A stretch of DNA of 64,000 bases from an uncultured Caulobacterales bacterium (GTDB lineage Bacteria; Pseudomonadota; Alphaproteobacteria; Caulobacterales; Maricaulaceae). Positions 16,454 through 25,691 of the stretch are shown here, in pieces. How positions within the stretch are numbered: position 1 is the stretch's first letter; each line of letters begins with the position of its first letter. The DNA lies in assembly GCA_937929915.1 (NCBI GenBank), contig CALFUN010000007.1, positions 124,001 through 188,000 on the forward strand, given 5' to 3'. Below the pieces are notes generated by a model. It was not told the origin of the DNA and made no database searches. It saw only the letters and a program-made list of their open reading frames with translations. The position numbers and the translations under genes are program-made.

Positions 16454-16933
16454 TTAAACGGCGGTTTGCCCGTCTATCGCTATGTCGCGGGATTTTACAG
16501 CTGTTCCGTAAGCCAGTAATTCTGCGCCGCTCATTTGCGGTTGTTGACCAATAACGGAAAATTCGATGCGGGCATTATAAATAGCATGCGCGCCCATGGC
16601 TTGAGCTTTCTTTTGCATACGCACAATCGCTTCGCGCCGGGCCCGCTCAACAAGACTTTCGTAATGCCCAAGACGGCCTCCAATAAACATTTTAAGACCT
16701 GATATAACACGTTTAAAATAATCAATCGCAATCACCACATTGCCAGAGACTAACACGCCGCCATCTTCTAGCTCATTCGCTAAATGTGCAGGTATGGATT
16801 TCAAATTATAGACTTTAATATGCGACAAGGCCGCTTCATCTTTGCGCAAGCGCTTAAAGTGACGACGCTCATTAAGCGTGCCAAAAACAACGCCAATCGC
16901 GATAAGAATAACTGTTGAAAAAAGCGCGCCCAT
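16454..16933 (-). CDS. Membrane-anchored YbjQ (UPF0145) domain protein
   Basis: I start this protein at ATG 16933, giving 159 aa. The longer frame from 17014 would overlap conserved codons of the preceding gene by 80 bases. The chosen ATG follows that gene's stop after a single base. The N-terminus is one transmembrane helix (ALFSTVILIAIGVVFGTL), then a basic linker, then a YbjQ domain. That domain has SGNVVIAIDYFKRVISGLKM, split here as SGNVVIA and DYFKRVISGLKM, then GGRLGHYESLVERARREA and MGAHAIYNARIEFS. YbjQ domains form pentameric rings of unknown function. No strong ribosome binding site is seen, so translation probably depends on coupling. Confidence 0.78.
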   Translation of the reverse strand: MGALFSTVILIAIGVVFGTLNERRHFKRLRKDEAALSHIKVYNLKSIPAHLANELEDGGVLVSGNVVIAIDYFKRVISGLKMFIGGRLGHYESLVERARREAIVRMQKKAQAMGAHAIYNARIEFSVIGQQPQMSGAELLAYGTAVKSRDIAIDGQTAV

Positions 16934-16934
16934 C

Positions 16935-17258
16935 TTAGCTAACCACGACAGCTGTGCCGTAAACATAAAGTTCTGACGCGCCCGCCGTAATCGCGCTTGT
17001 CGAAAATCTGACATTCACAACGGCATTAGCGCCTTGCGCGCGAGCAGATTCAACCATGCGCGCGGTTGCTTGTTGACGCGCATCGTCGAGAAGTTCTGTA
17101 TAGCCGCGCAGCTCTCCGCCAACGATATTTTTAAGCCCTGCCATAATATCACGCCCGACATGTTTGGCACGCACAGTATTACCCTGAACAAGCCCTTTAT
17201 AAGCGACAACCTCTCGGCCTGGCACAATCTCAAGGTTAGATAAAATAAAATCAGTCAT
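16935..17258 (-). CDS. YbjQ family (UPF0145) protein
   Basis: This 107-aa soluble protein matches the YbjQ/UPF0145 family, a pentameric fold of unknown function sometimes labelled heavy-metal binding. Typical segments are [37 protein letters not shown] (20 residues) and [18 protein letters not shown], ending with [18 protein letters not shown] lies about nine bases upstream of the start. It is the first gene of the minus-strand block, directly followed by a membrane-anchored paralogue, so the two may form a mixed complex (inference). Confidence 0.9.
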   Translation of the reverse strand: MTDFILSNLEIVPGREVVAYKGLVQGNTVRAKHVGRDIMAGLKNIVGGELRGYTELLDDARQQATARMVESARAQGANAVVNVRFSTSAITAGASELYVYGTAVVVS

Positions 17259-17402
17259 AGCTGTACTCTCCTTTTATACATCACTCATAACAAGCTTTGC
17301 GGCAATGATAAGCAAAAAATCGTGATTAATTCTATCAATAGAAAGCCTTGCCCAAATTCACCGTTTGCGTCAAAAGCCCCTAAATCAAGAAGGTATATGA
17401 CC

Positions 17403-18353
17403 ATGACCCAAAGCCCGCTACGCGTTGCCTTTCAAATGGACCCGATGGAAGACGTCGATATAGACGCAGATACAACCTTTGCTCTGGCAGAAGAAGCCGC
17501 AAAACGCGGGATGGTTTTGTTTGAATATGGCCCGCAACATTTGTCATATAATGCAGGCCGTATTCAAGCTCGCATGCGTCCAATGACTGTTCGCAGAGAA
17601 CATGGTAATCACGTTACATTCGAAGATCGCCGCCTCATGGATCTGGAAACCGATATTGATGTGGTGTGGATGCGCCAAGACCCGCCATTTGATATGGCTT
17701 ATATTACAGCCGCCCATATGTTAGAGCGGCTCAAAGGCAAAACACTCGTTGTCAATGACCCTGAATGGGTACGCTCTTGTCCTGAAAAAATCCTGCCCTT
17801 AGATTATCCAGACCTTATGCCCGAAACCCTTATCACGCGGGATGAAATTGCGATTGCAGATTTTCGAGCAAAACATAAAAACATTATCTTGAAGCCGTTA
17901 TTTGGAAATGGCGGAGCGGGCGTGTTTCTCGTCAAAGACGGGGATTCGAATTATAGCTCTTTGTTAGAGATGTTTTTCGAATCCAGCCGCGAGCCGATCA
18001 TTGCACAAGCTTTCCTCAAAGATGTGGTCAAAGGCGATAAACGCATCATCATTATTGACGGAGAGCCTGTTGGAGCGATTAACCGTGTCCCGCAAAAAGG
18101 CGAAACACGTTCCAATATGCATGTCGGCGGCGTGCCTGTTCCAACCGATTTAAACGCTGATGATTTGCGAATTTGCCGCGCAATAGGGCCAATGCTCAAA
18201 GCGCGCGGACAAATTCTTGTCGGCATTGATGTGATCGGCGATAAAATGACCGAGATTAACATTACATCCCCAACAGGCGTGCAAGAGCTAAAACGCTTTA
18301 GCGGCGTCGATGCAGTTGCTCTGTCATGGGATGCGATTGAAGCACGCCTTTAA
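17403..18353 (+). CDS. gshB: Glutathione synthase
   Basis: This ATP-grasp enzyme joins gamma-glutamylcysteine and glycine to make glutathione. I start it at ATG 17403, nine bases after AAGAAGG, giving 316 aa, the usual length. A GTG-started frame from 17322 would add an unlikely extension. Landmarks are [48 protein letters not shown] (ATP-binding loop) and [13 protein letters not shown]. In many alphaproteobacteria gshB follows yraN directly. Here a BON gene and a four-gene minus-strand block lie between them. Confidence 0.95.
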   Translation: MTQSPLRVAFQMDPMEDVDIDADTTFALAEEAAKRGMVLFEYGPQHLSYNAGRIQARMRPMTVRREHGNHVTFEDRRLMDLETDIDVVWMRQDPPFDMAYITAAHMLERLKGKTLVVNDPEWVRSCPEKILPLDYPDLMPETLITRDEIAIADFRAKHKNIILKPLFGNGGAGVFLVKDGDSNYSSLLEMFFESSREPIIAQAFLKDVVKGDKRIIIIDGEPVGAINRVPQKGETRSNMHVGGVPVPTDLNADDLRICRAIGPMLKARGQILVGIDVIGDKMTEINITSPTGVQELKRFSGVDAVALSWDAIEARL

Positions 18354-18552
18354 CCTAGGCTCCCTCATCTTTACCTATGTTTTGACACAAAAAAACCCGC
18401 CATAAGACAGGTTAAGTTGTTAAAGGGACAATAAGAGAGATAACTTATCGTTGTTTTGCTATACGCAATCAAAGCTGTATGGAAAGTGAACCAAATTTTT
18501 TACAAGCTTAAAATCCGTTAACACTCACGCAGATACGCGCCGTATCACATCG
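18354..18552. other. Convergent gap between gshB and coq7
   Basis: I see no gene and no convincing terminator hairpin with a T tract on either strand in these roughly 200 bases. Confidence 0.4.
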
Positions 18553-19092
18553 TTATATTTTCTCAGTAATTTTTATCGCAACATGGCATCCAGCCTGAAT
18601 GGCTCGGGATAAAAGGCCGTAAGCTGGCGCGTCTTTCGCGCCGCCCTCAATGGCGATGTCGCGGTGATGTAGCTCATCTTCGCGAAATTGCGCAAAGGTG
18701 GCCGCTAGTTCTGGGTCTTCATCTTTAATCTCTTCAACTTGCGCGCCGTAATGCTGCTCAATCACAGTTTCAACAGCTTCAGTGCAAGCATGAGCTGCTT
18801 TTTCGCCCATCAATGCCGTCACAACGCCAAGGCCGTAACCCGCGACATTCCAGATCGGTGTCATCGCAGTTGGCCGCACACGGCGCTCAATTAATAAATT
18901 ATCAAAGGCATCGAGATGTTTTTGCTCCTCGGCTTCCATTTCTGCGAGCTGTGCGGCCATAGCTTTTGTTTTAGCATGGCGTGCAAAGACAGCTTGCTGG
19001 CCGCGGTAAATCGCAACAGCTCCATATTCGCCCGCATGGTCAACACGCAGCATTTCTGCAATTCGCGGATTTGTTTTTGTCGCTTTAGCCAT
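18553..19092 (-). CDS. coq7: Coq7-type demethoxyubiquinone hydroxylase
   Basis: This 179-aa di-iron enzyme performs a late ring hydroxylation in ubiquinone synthesis. The two halves of the iron-binding four-helix bundle are visible: DHAGEYGAVAIYRGQ and EEQKHLDAFDNLL in the first, then EAVETVIEQHY and FREDELHHRDIAIE in the second, giving the E, ExxH, E, ExxH ligand set. Coq7 is the aerobic alternative to UbiF and is typical of alphaproteobacteria. The gene starts three bases after dsbB ends, so the pair is probably co-transcribed. Confidence 0.95.
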   Translation of the reverse strand: MAKATKTNPRIAEMLRVDHAGEYGAVAIYRGQQAVFARHAKTKAMAAQLAEMEAEEQKHLDAFDNLLIERRVRPTAMTPIWNVAGYGLGVVTALMGEKAAHACTEAVETVIEQHYGAQVEEIKDEDPELAATFAQFREDELHHRDIAIEGGAKDAPAYGLLSRAIQAGCHVAIKITEKI

Positions 19093-19095
19093 GGC

Positions 19096-19638
19096 TTAAT
19101 CTTTCTGAGCAGACACTATGACAGCCATAGCACCTATAAAAGATAAGATAGCGTTCCATGCGGCCATAGACAAGCCGATGAAATGCCACACCGCTTCGGA
19201 ACAAGATGGCCCGCTTATAGGTTTATTCAGAGCTGCCAAGGGGTCATTCGGATCAATTTCTGGGAGGGTTAACGCCCCGCCGCCAGAACATACCTTTGGC
19301 CCGCCCCACCATTTATACTCCACACCCACATGAAACATCGCCAAGGCTGCACTGCCGAGTAAAGCCAAGACAATCAATCCCGCAAATAAAGTATCCGTTT
19401 TCCGTCCCGTAAAATTACGCAATATCAAGGTGAGTATAGCCAGCCCAATCACAAGCTTATGCGCGTCGCGCTGCCAGTAACACATTGTACAAGGAGCATA
19501 GCCAAAACCATATTGAAACACCCATGCGCCAATTAATAAACTTGCTGATAAAATAAGCGCTATCCAAGGGACATTTCGGCGGGTCAATAACTTTATTCTC
19601 ATAAAGGCGTTTATAGGCTTAAGGCTTTGATTTGTCAT
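19096..19638 (-). CDS. dsbB: Disulfide bond formation protein DsbB
   Basis: This 180-aa inner-membrane oxidoreductase transfers electrons from DsbA-like proteins to quinone. Four transmembrane helices are visible. The first periplasmic pair is in APCTMCYWQR (CxxC), with the quinone-site Arg following. The second periplasmic loop carries Cys residues in KVCSGGG and GPSCSEAVW. It is encoded with coq7, a ubiquinone synthesis gene, and its electrons end up in the quinone pool. The start could also be the internal ATG at 19602, as neither start has a clear ribosome binding site. Confidence 0.92.
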   Translation of the reverse strand: MTNQSLKPINAFMRIKLLTRRNVPWIALILSASLLIGAWVFQYGFGYAPCTMCYWQRDAHKLVIGLAILTLILRNFTGRKTDTLFAGLIVLALLGSAALAMFHVGVEYKWWGGPKVCSGGGALTLPEIDPNDPLAALNKPISGPSCSEAVWHFIGLSMAAWNAILSFIGAMAVIVSAQKD

Positions 19639-19772
19639 GTTATGATATGGTCACATCATATATTGGCAAATAATGTGTGAAATAACATGTGTATGGCTGT
19701 AAAGATGGGCTTGCGATTTATTTGAAATACGTTAACGATAAATCAAGGCGCGGGACATAAACTAAACACATC

Positions 19773-20498
19773 ATGACCGCTCATACGTCTAACATCATAT
19801 TAGAACATATAGGCACGCGTTTAAAACATAAGCGCGAAGCTTTGGGCTTATCTATTGATGACATTGCTCAAATGACACATTTGCGGCCAGATTATTTGCA
19901 AAATATCGAATATCTTAACGTCGAGGCTTTGCCCTCGATTGGATATGTTTTAGGTTTTGTACGCACCTATGCCAAAGCCTTAGGTATGGACGGAGCCAAT
20001 GCTGTCACAGATTATAAATTAGACGTGCAAGTGCCTGAAAATCTCGGCATGCGCGATCGACCTCATTTTGTGCCGCAATCTAAACTCCGTCTGCCCCGTG
20101 GTTTTGTACCGGCTCTCATGACGCTTGGCTTTGCTGTTATGCTAGGCACTTGGTATAGCATACAGCCTGAGACGCAGGCGGCTGAAGTCACGGTTGCCGA
20201 CTATGCCCCCCAAGATACCGAACATTTAACAGCGCCCATTATAGAGACAGATCTTGTGACATTGCGCGCAACAGCGCCGAGTTGGATGCAAGTCAAAGAC
20301 ATAAATGGCACCGTGCTGGTTTCAAGGGTTTTTGTCACAGGCGAAACATGGCAAGGCCCAAAAGATAGCGGCTATAGTGTCTCTGTACGAGATGCAGGCG
20401 CGATCGAAGTCTTCTATGGCGGTGAGCTTCGCGGTCCGCTTGGCGCGCGCGGGCACGCCAAAGACAATATTGAAATTAAGCCCGGCCTAAGCCATTAA
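19773..20498 (+). CDS. rodZ: RodZ-like HTH membrane protein
   Basis: This 241-aa protein links cell-shape machinery to the membrane. An N-terminal HTH domain (about 10-75) contains GTRLKHKREALGLSIDDIAQ and LGFVRTYAKALGMD. A basic juxtamembrane segment precedes one transmembrane helix (PALMTLGFAVMLGTWYSI). A periplasmic DUF4115 beta domain ends the protein, with RATAPSWMQVKD and YGGELRGPLG. In model bacteria RodZ binds MreB. The rodZ-ispG order is conserved. An imperfect CtrA-like TTAA-N7-TCAA lies at 19732-19746 upstream, which is only suggestive. Confidence 0.9.
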   Translation: MTAHTSNIILEHIGTRLKHKREALGLSIDDIAQMTHLRPDYLQNIEYLNVEALPSIGYVLGFVRTYAKALGMDGANAVTDYKLDVQVPENLGMRDRPHFVPQSKLRLPRGFVPALMTLGFAVMLGTWYSIQPETQAAEVTVADYAPQDTEHLTAPIIETDLVTLRATAPSWMQVKDINGTVLVSRVFVTGETWQGPKDSGYSVSVRDAGAIEVFYGGELRGPLGARGHAKDNIEIKPGLSH

Positions 20499-20633
20499 AA
20501 TCTAACATTTAGGGCGCAAACTTATATTTTTCAGCCGCTTTGAAACAATCTTGTAACAATATTGACGTCAAATTGAGGTCATTAAGCGTATTTTCGTCTT
20601 TAAACTGTCATAAAGCCGTGGCATGAGGGCGCC

Positions 20634-21776
20634 ATGACAGATCATACAGATATAAACTCCATTCGCCCATGGCGCACGATCGAGCGCCGCAAATGCCGCC
20701 AAATAAATGTTGGCAAGGTCAAAGTTGGCGGCGATGCGCCAATCGCTGTACAATCCATGACGAACACAATCACGCATGACGTAGGCGCAACGATTGAGCA
20801 AATTGTAAAATTACAAGAGGCTGGCGCGGATATTGTACGGGTCTCTGTCCCTGATCCCGATAGCTCGGCAGCCCTTAAAGATATTGTCAAAGACATCGAC
20901 GTGCCGCTCGTGGCTGATATTCATTTCCACTATAAGCGCGGGATTGAAGCGGCAGAAAATGGCGCAGCATGTTTGCGTATTAATCCGGGGAATATTGGCG
21001 GGCAGCACCGTGTAAAAGAAGTCGTAGCCGCGGCCCGCGATAATGGCTGCTCCATTCGTATTGGCGTGAATGGCGGCAGTCTTGAAAAAGAGCTTCTTGA
21101 AAAATACGGAGAGCCCTGCCCTGACGCGATGGTCGAAAGCGCGCTCATGCATGCGAGAATGCTTGAAGATGAAAATTTCCAAAACTATAAAATCAGCGTC
21201 AAAGCCTCAGACCCGTTTTTAACGGTTGCAGCTTATCATCAATTGGCAGATGCAACAGAAGCCCCATTGCATTTAGGCATTACTGAAGCAGGCGGCTTGC
21301 GCATTGGAACCGTGAAGTCCGCTATCGGCATGGGTAATTTGTTATGGGCGGGAATTGGCGATACAATCCGTGTGAGCCTGTCTGCGGATCCTGTCGAAGA
21401 AATTAAAGTTGGATTTGACATGCTCAAATCTTTAGGGCTTCGCACGCGCGGAGTGAATATTATTTCCTGTCCGTCTTGCGCGCGCCAAGGCTTTGACGTG
21501 ATTAAAACCGTGCAAATCTTAGAAGAACGCCTTGCCCATGTGACAGAGCCTATTAGCTTGTCGATTATTGGCTGCGTTGTAAACGGCCCCGGAGAAGCGA
21601 TGTTCACCGATGTTGGTTTTACAGGCGGCGCAGCAGGTTACGGCATGATGTATAGCGCAGGCGTGAAAACGGGCAAAACTGACAATAGTGATATGGTCGA
21701 TGATATTGTTGCAAAAGTTGAAGCCCGTGCTGAAATATTGCGCGCGCAAAAAGATATGGAACAGGCGGCAGAATAA
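20634..21776 (+). CDS. ispG: 4-hydroxy-3-methylbut-2-enyl diphosphate synthase
   Basis: IspG (GcpE) is a [4Fe-4S] enzyme of the non-mevalonate isoprenoid pathway that converts MEcPP to HMBPP. The 380-aa length is that of the short bacterial form. The TIM-barrel start reads [15 protein letters not shown], with [12 protein letters not shown] and [11 protein letters not shown] following. The cluster cysteines are in [12 protein letters not shown] and [12 protein letters not shown]. It lies downstream of rodZ with a 135-base gap that contains a TTGACGTCAA palindrome (20562-20571). Confidence 0.97.
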   Translation: MTDHTDINSIRPWRTIERRKCRQINVGKVKVGGDAPIAVQSMTNTITHDVGATIEQIVKLQEAGADIVRVSVPDPDSSAALKDIVKDIDVPLVADIHFHYKRGIEAAENGAACLRINPGNIGGQHRVKEVVAAARDNGCSIRIGVNGGSLEKELLEKYGEPCPDAMVESALMHARMLEDENFQNYKISVKASDPFLTVAAYHQLADATEAPLHLGITEAGGLRIGTVKSAIGMGNLLWAGIGDTIRVSLSADPVEEIKVGFDMLKSLGLRTRGVNIISCPSCARQGFDVIKTVQILEERLAHVTEPISLSIIGCVVNGPGEAMFTDVGFTGGAAGYGMMYSAGVKTGKTDNSDMVDDIVAKVEARAEILRAQKDMEQAAE

Positions 21777-21886
21777 GACTTCAATATGCTCCATCACAGC
21801 GAAACTCTATCGCAAGTCTCCCATTTTAAATTAGGCGGGCGTGTCAAAGTGAGAGTTCCGTACATATCCAAGCTAGCAGACATGCT

Positions 21887-22468
21887 ATGTTAAAAGACAT
21901 TTTCTTCTATCCCCTAGCCGCGCTTTTTATGGCGATTATAATCAGTGCCGCTTTATCTTTTGGGGATTATGAGGTGTTAACGCCCAACCAAATCCGCGCC
22001 CAAGGCTTTACGGTTGAAGGTAAAAACCTTGCAGAGCTGACGGCCTCCCCTGGGACAAATTTCCAATATATTGCAGAAACGCCTAATGCGCCCGCTTTTG
22101 CGCGTTTAGTAACAACCGTTGCGCGCGACACCGCACCGCCCTCCCCCGGTGTTTTTGCAGCTTTAAACACACATTACGAAGACGCTTTTGCCCAGCATAG
22201 GCTACGCCTGACCATCACAGCCCGAACAAGTCCGCAAAATGGTTTACAGGCGTTTGATATGGCATATTTTACAGCCGGCTCAGGCGATAGCGGATGGCAA
22301 CGCCGTCAACTGACTTCTGATTGGGCCAATTATGTCTTTGAATTCACACCTGGGCCTTTGAATGACCAAAGTGAGCTAGATTATTTTTCTATCTGGCCCG
22401 GCGATACATCTGAACCTTTCACTATGGATGTCAGTTATATGCGCGTTGAGGTTATTGAGGCGCCTTAA
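21887..22468 (+). CDS. Membrane-anchored beta-rich hypothetical protein
   Basis: This 193-aa protein is not recognised with confidence. A single hydrophobic helix near the N-terminus (YPLAALFMAIIISAALSFG) anchors or exports it. The rest is probably an all-beta domain, with alternating segments such as HRLRLTITARTSP, FDMAYFTAGSGDSGW and WANYVFEFTPGP. This recalls carbohydrate-binding or jelly-roll modules, but without a clear signature. No good ribosome binding site is visible. Its 3' end overlaps the end of the convergent AGE epimerase gene by 17 bases. Confidence 0.7.
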   Translation: MLKDIFFYPLAALFMAIIISAALSFGDYEVLTPNQIRAQGFTVEGKNLAELTASPGTNFQYIAETPNAPAFARLVTTVARDTAPPSPGVFAALNTHYEDAFAQHRLRLTITARTSPQNGLQAFDMAYFTAGSGDSGWQRRQLTSDWANYVFEFTPGPLNDQSELDYFSIWPGDTSEPFTMDVSYMRVEVIEAP

Positions 22469-23615
22469 TATTTGCGGTATATACGGCCTCCATTGCCATA
22501 CATAAAATATGGTAAAATGTACTGACAGGAATAGTGGCCGCCATATTCACCCCGCAAGCATTCAACTGATCATTCCACAATCCGTCTGGCGTTAAGTAAG
22601 TTTCAAATAGGCCTTCAATAATTGCCGCCGCCATATCCGCACTGCCAATAATTCCGCGTTCTGCCTGCGCAAGATGGGCTTTAATATATTCAGTTTGCAC
22701 CCATAGGCGTTTGCTTTCACGGCGAATCTCGCCCATTTCATCTTCTTCATCATTTAGAAAATATTGCATATTCATATGAAGCTTCGCATAAAGCGCATCT
22801 GCATAGCTTGACGTATCAACGCCGCAAGCTTTTTGATATTGCCACAATAACCAAATCCATTCCGCCGCATGGCCGGGTTCTGCCGTTGTGCCATGTGGCG
22901 GCAGTGAAGATGTCCAATCGGGCTTAAAAAACTCACGGATTGTAGCCGTCTGGGCGTTGAAGAAATACGACTCAAATAATGTAAAAACTTGATGCGTGTA
23001 AGATAAATGCCTTGGGTCTTGCGTTATGTTGTACAGATAAAGGCTGGCTTCAAAAAGGTGCATATGCGGATTTTGACGGCGCGGTTCAGTATCAGGCGCA
23101 TGTGCATATTCCCTCCACCCTCCATGAGGATGCGCCATATCGCGATCAAGCCACGCTAAGATAGTCTCAGCCAGTTCCAAATATTGTGGATCTTTCGTCA
23201 ATTTATATAGGCTGGCATGAGATAGGAGATAAAAAGCATGATCATATAAATCTTGTTTGGCATGATTGACAGATCCGTCCATCCCAACCCTATGCACATA
23301 GCCTGTTTGCATCATGCGCTTATGCGTGTTTTGCGCAATGTCTTTTCCGTCAAACCAGCCAGAACGCGCCGCTTCGGCATAAACATAAATCTGGCGAGCC
23401 AATACCCGCCATCGGCGCTCCGCCGCCATATCCGCCATGCCGTTCAAAGCTAAATGCTCAACCCAGCTCCCATCAGGCAATAAAGCCCGCTGCGCCCAAA
23501 TAGGTAGAGCCTGTTTCATCGTCCAATCTTGCAGGCATTTTGCGCTATTTTTTAAGTTTTGACTGTGCATAAACTTATTATCTTTTCTGATCTTTTCTGA
23601 GCTTTTCTGGCCCAT
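22452..23615 (-). CDS. AGE-family epimerase/isomerase
   Basis: This 387-aa (alpha/alpha)6-barrel protein belongs to the N-acylglucosamine 2-epimerase/mannose isomerase family. Typical motifs are HAFYLLSHASLY, RRQNPHMHLFEASLYLY, TAEPGHAAEWIWLLW and VSTFYHILCMAMEA, with the conserved His and Glu residues of the sugar pocket. The exact substrate cannot be told; mannose-6-phosphate isomerase-like or 2-epimerase activity is likely. ATG 23615 has AAGGA six bases upstream and is preferred over the internal ATG at 23570. The first codons contain a 10-bp tandem repeat. Neighbouring nucleotide-sugar genes suggest a role in polysaccharide precursors. Confidence 0.85.
   Translation of the reverse strand: MGQKSSEKIRKDNKFMHSQNLKNSAKCLQDWTMKQALPIWAQRALLPDGSWVEHLALNGMADMAAERRWRVLARQIYVYAEAARSGWFDGKDIAQNTHKRMMQTGYVHRVGMDGSVNHAKQDLYDHAFYLLSHASLYKLTKDPQYLELAETILAWLDRDMAHPHGGWREYAHAPDTEPRRQNPHMHLFEASLYLYNITQDPRHLSYTHQVFTLFESYFFNAQTATIREFFKPDWTSSLPPHGTTAEPGHAAEWIWLLWQYQKACGVDTSSYADALYAKLHMNMQYFLNDEEDEMGEIRRESKRLWVQTEYIKAHLAQAERGIIGSADMAAAIIEGLFETYLTPDGLWNDQLNACGVNMAATIPVSTFYHILCMAMEAVYTANIKAPQ
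23581..23610. repeat. 10-bp tandem repeat, three copies, in the AGE epimerase start region
   Basis: Two identical units TCTTTTCTGA and one variant GCTTTTCTGG lie head to tail, filling 30 bases. On the coding strand they encode residues 3-11 or so of the AGE epimerase. The unit length is not a multiple of three, so loss or gain of one copy would shift the reading frame. Confidence 0.8.
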
Positions 23616-23666
23616 TTATTGTCCTTTTCTTTGCGCATAGCGCGGCAATAGCTTACAAGAAAGCTG

Positions 23667-24632
23667 ATGATTATTTTATTAACAGGCGCCGCTGGATTTA
23701 TCGGCTTTCATGCGGCCAAAACATGTCTGGCCCAAGGCCACACTGTCATTGGCATTGATAGCCTTAATGATTATTATGACATAGCGTTAAAGCAGGCCCG
23801 ATTATCTGAGTTACAAGCCCACGAAGCTTTTGAATATCACACTCTAGATATTGCTGATGACATGGCATTAGAGCCATTTCGCGCAAGAGGCATCACACAT
23901 ATTTTGCATCTTGCCGCGCAAGCAGGTGTGCGGCATTCGATTGACGACCCGCGCGCCTATATCCGCGCAAATATCATGGGGCATCTTGAGGTGCTCGAAT
24001 TTGCCCGTCATTGCAAAACACTGGAACATCTTGTTTATGCCAGCTCATCATCCGTATATGGCGAGAGAGCGCAAACCGAGCAAGCCTTTAGGGAAAGCGA
24101 TATAACGCGCGCACCATCTTCTTTATATGCAGCCAGTAAAATTAGCGGAGAAATGCTCGCAGAATCTTACACGCAGCTTTATAAAATCCCGCAAACAGGG
24201 CTACGCTTTTTTACAGTTTACGGGCCATGGGGCCGTCCAGATATGGCCTATTTCATCTTCACAGAAAAAGTACTGCGCGGCGAGCCAATAACCTTATTCG
24301 CGCCTGATGAAATGCACCGCGATTTTACCTATATTGATGATATTAGTGCCATCTTGCCAATAATCTTAGCCGCTCCGCCTGACCAGAAACATATGATTTA
24401 CAATCTTGGGAATTCCAATGCTTGTAAGCTTATGGCTTTGGTGGAGGCCGTCGAACACGCCTGCGGGAAAAAGGCTATTTTAGATATTCAGCCTAAGCAA
24501 AAAGGGGATGTGTCCCGCACATTATCTGATATTACATCAGCTAAAAAAGCATTTGGTTTTGACCCAAAAACGGATTTATCCCGTGGCGTTTCGGCCTTTG
24601 TTGATTGGTATAAAACCTTTTACAAAATCTAG
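23667..24632 (+). CDS. NAD-dependent epimerase, UDP-glucuronate 4-epimerase type
   Basis: This 321-aa extended short-chain dehydrogenase has the NAD-binding start ILLTGAAGFIGFHAAKT. GIDSLNDYYDIALKQARL matches UDP-glucuronate 4-epimerases. The catalytic Ser and YxxxK are in YASSSSVYG and SLYAASKISGEM. Further family segments are LRFFTVYGPWGRPDMAYF and RDFTYIDD. The likely reaction converts UDP-glucuronate to UDP-galacturonate for envelope polysaccharide. It is divergent from the AGE epimerase and convergent with galU, which makes UDP-glucose, the precursor two steps earlier. Confidence 0.9.
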   Translation: MIILLTGAAGFIGFHAAKTCLAQGHTVIGIDSLNDYYDIALKQARLSELQAHEAFEYHTLDIADDMALEPFRARGITHILHLAAQAGVRHSIDDPRAYIRANIMGHLEVLEFARHCKTLEHLVYASSSSVYGERAQTEQAFRESDITRAPSSLYAASKISGEMLAESYTQLYKIPQTGLRFFTVYGPWGRPDMAYFIFTEKVLRGEPITLFAPDEMHRDFTYIDDISAILPIILAAPPDQKHMIYNLGNSNACKLMALVEAVEHACGKKAILDIQPKQKGDVSRTLSDITSAKKAFGFDPKTDLSRGVSAFVDWYKTFYKI

Positions 24633-24653
24633 CTCAAGCCCCAGATACAAGCC

Positions 24654-25535
24654 TTATGTTCCCATACGTTTAATCAGAGCCAGCGCGTCATCGCCAATTT
24701 CAGGATGCATTTTTGCAAATGCCAAAACAGCTTCAAGATAGCCCAGTTTTGAACCGCAATCATAATCCTGCCCGTCATAAGCAAAGGCATGGAATGTTTG
24801 GCTACTCATTAAACGTGCCATTGCATCTGTGAGCTGAATTTCGCCGCCAGCCCCGGCCGCTTGGTCACGCAATAGGCCCATAAGTTCGGGCTGTAAAATA
24901 TAACGGCCTGTAATTTTTAAATTCGACGGCGCATCGGTTATAGGCGGTTTTTCAACCATACCTTCCATCGCAATTAATTTTTGACCTTTATAATCTATAC
25001 CCGCTTTGGGTTTAATCACGCCATAATCACTCACGCGGTCTTCAGGCACAGCATCTACCGCAATGATATTTCCGCCGACTTCATTATAAGCCTCCATCAT
25101 TTGTGCCAGACACGACCGTTTCGCTTGAACCAGCACATCAGGTAATAAAACGGCAAAAGGCTCATCACCGACAATATCGCGCGCGCACCATACGGCATGA
25201 CCCAGACCTTTGGCCGCTTGTTGACGCACAAAACTCATCGTGCCTTCGCGCACTTGTTTTTCGCGTAGAGCGGCAAGGCGCTGGCCCTTCCCTTTGCGCT
25301 CCAGCACATCTTCAAGCTCATATGCTCTGTCAAAATAATCTTCTATTGCGGCTTTCCCGCGGCCTGTAATAAAAATGAAATGCTCAATCCCAGCTTCAAC
25401 CGCTTCGTCAACAACATATTGCAAAGCAGGTCTGTCAACGACAGGCAGCATTTCTTTCGGAATAGATTTCGTCGCAGGCAAAACGCGCGTCCCAAACCCA
25501 GCAACCGGCAAAACAGCTTTTGTAATTTTTTTCAT
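24654..25535 (-). CDS. galU: UTP-glucose-1-phosphate uridylyltransferase
   Basis: This 293-aa nucleotidyltransferase makes UDP-glucose from UTP and glucose-1-phosphate. The N-terminal signature is KAVLPVAGFGTRVLPATKS, with IPKEMLPVVDRPALQYVV next. FITGRGKAAIEDYFD, FAVLLPDVLV and MVEKPPITDAPSNL follow as expected for bacterial GalU, and GGEIQLTDAMA closes the core. Together with the adjacent epimerase and the phosphomannomutase/phosphoglucomutase at 28.5 kb, it supplies sugar nucleotides for cell-surface glycans. Confidence 0.95.
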   Translation of the reverse strand: MKKITKAVLPVAGFGTRVLPATKSIPKEMLPVVDRPALQYVVDEAVEAGIEHFIFITGRGKAAIEDYFDRAYELEDVLERKGKGQRLAALREKQVREGTMSFVRQQAAKGLGHAVWCARDIVGDEPFAVLLPDVLVQAKRSCLAQMMEAYNEVGGNIIAVDAVPEDRVSDYGVIKPKAGIDYKGQKLIAMEGMVEKPPITDAPSNLKITGRYILQPELMGLLRDQAAGAGGEIQLTDAMARLMSSQTFHAFAYDGQDYDCGSKLGYLEAVLAFAKMHPEIGDDALALIKRMGT

Positions 25536-25691
25536 AGTAAGCCCTTAGCCAATAAACATGAAAGCTATGTGAATGTGCAGGGAAATCCTGAATATTTCCT
25601 GCAAAATATATGACTTCTGCATAAACCGATATTTGCGATAAGATGGTTTTGTGAAATTGACAAGTCATCGAAAACACACACAATACCCCAT

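Noticed and set aside
16934-17014. Longer N-terminus for the membrane-anchored YbjQ protein (start 17014)
   Set aside because: It would overlap 80 bases of conserved coding sequence of the upstream YbjQ gene; ATG 16933 gives a clean one-base junction and a normal membrane-anchor start.
19732-19746. CtrA binding site upstream of rodZ
   Set aside because: TTAA-N7-TCAA has a mismatch to the TTAA-N7-TTAA consensus and such sites arise often by chance in AT-rich gaps; noted only as suggestive.
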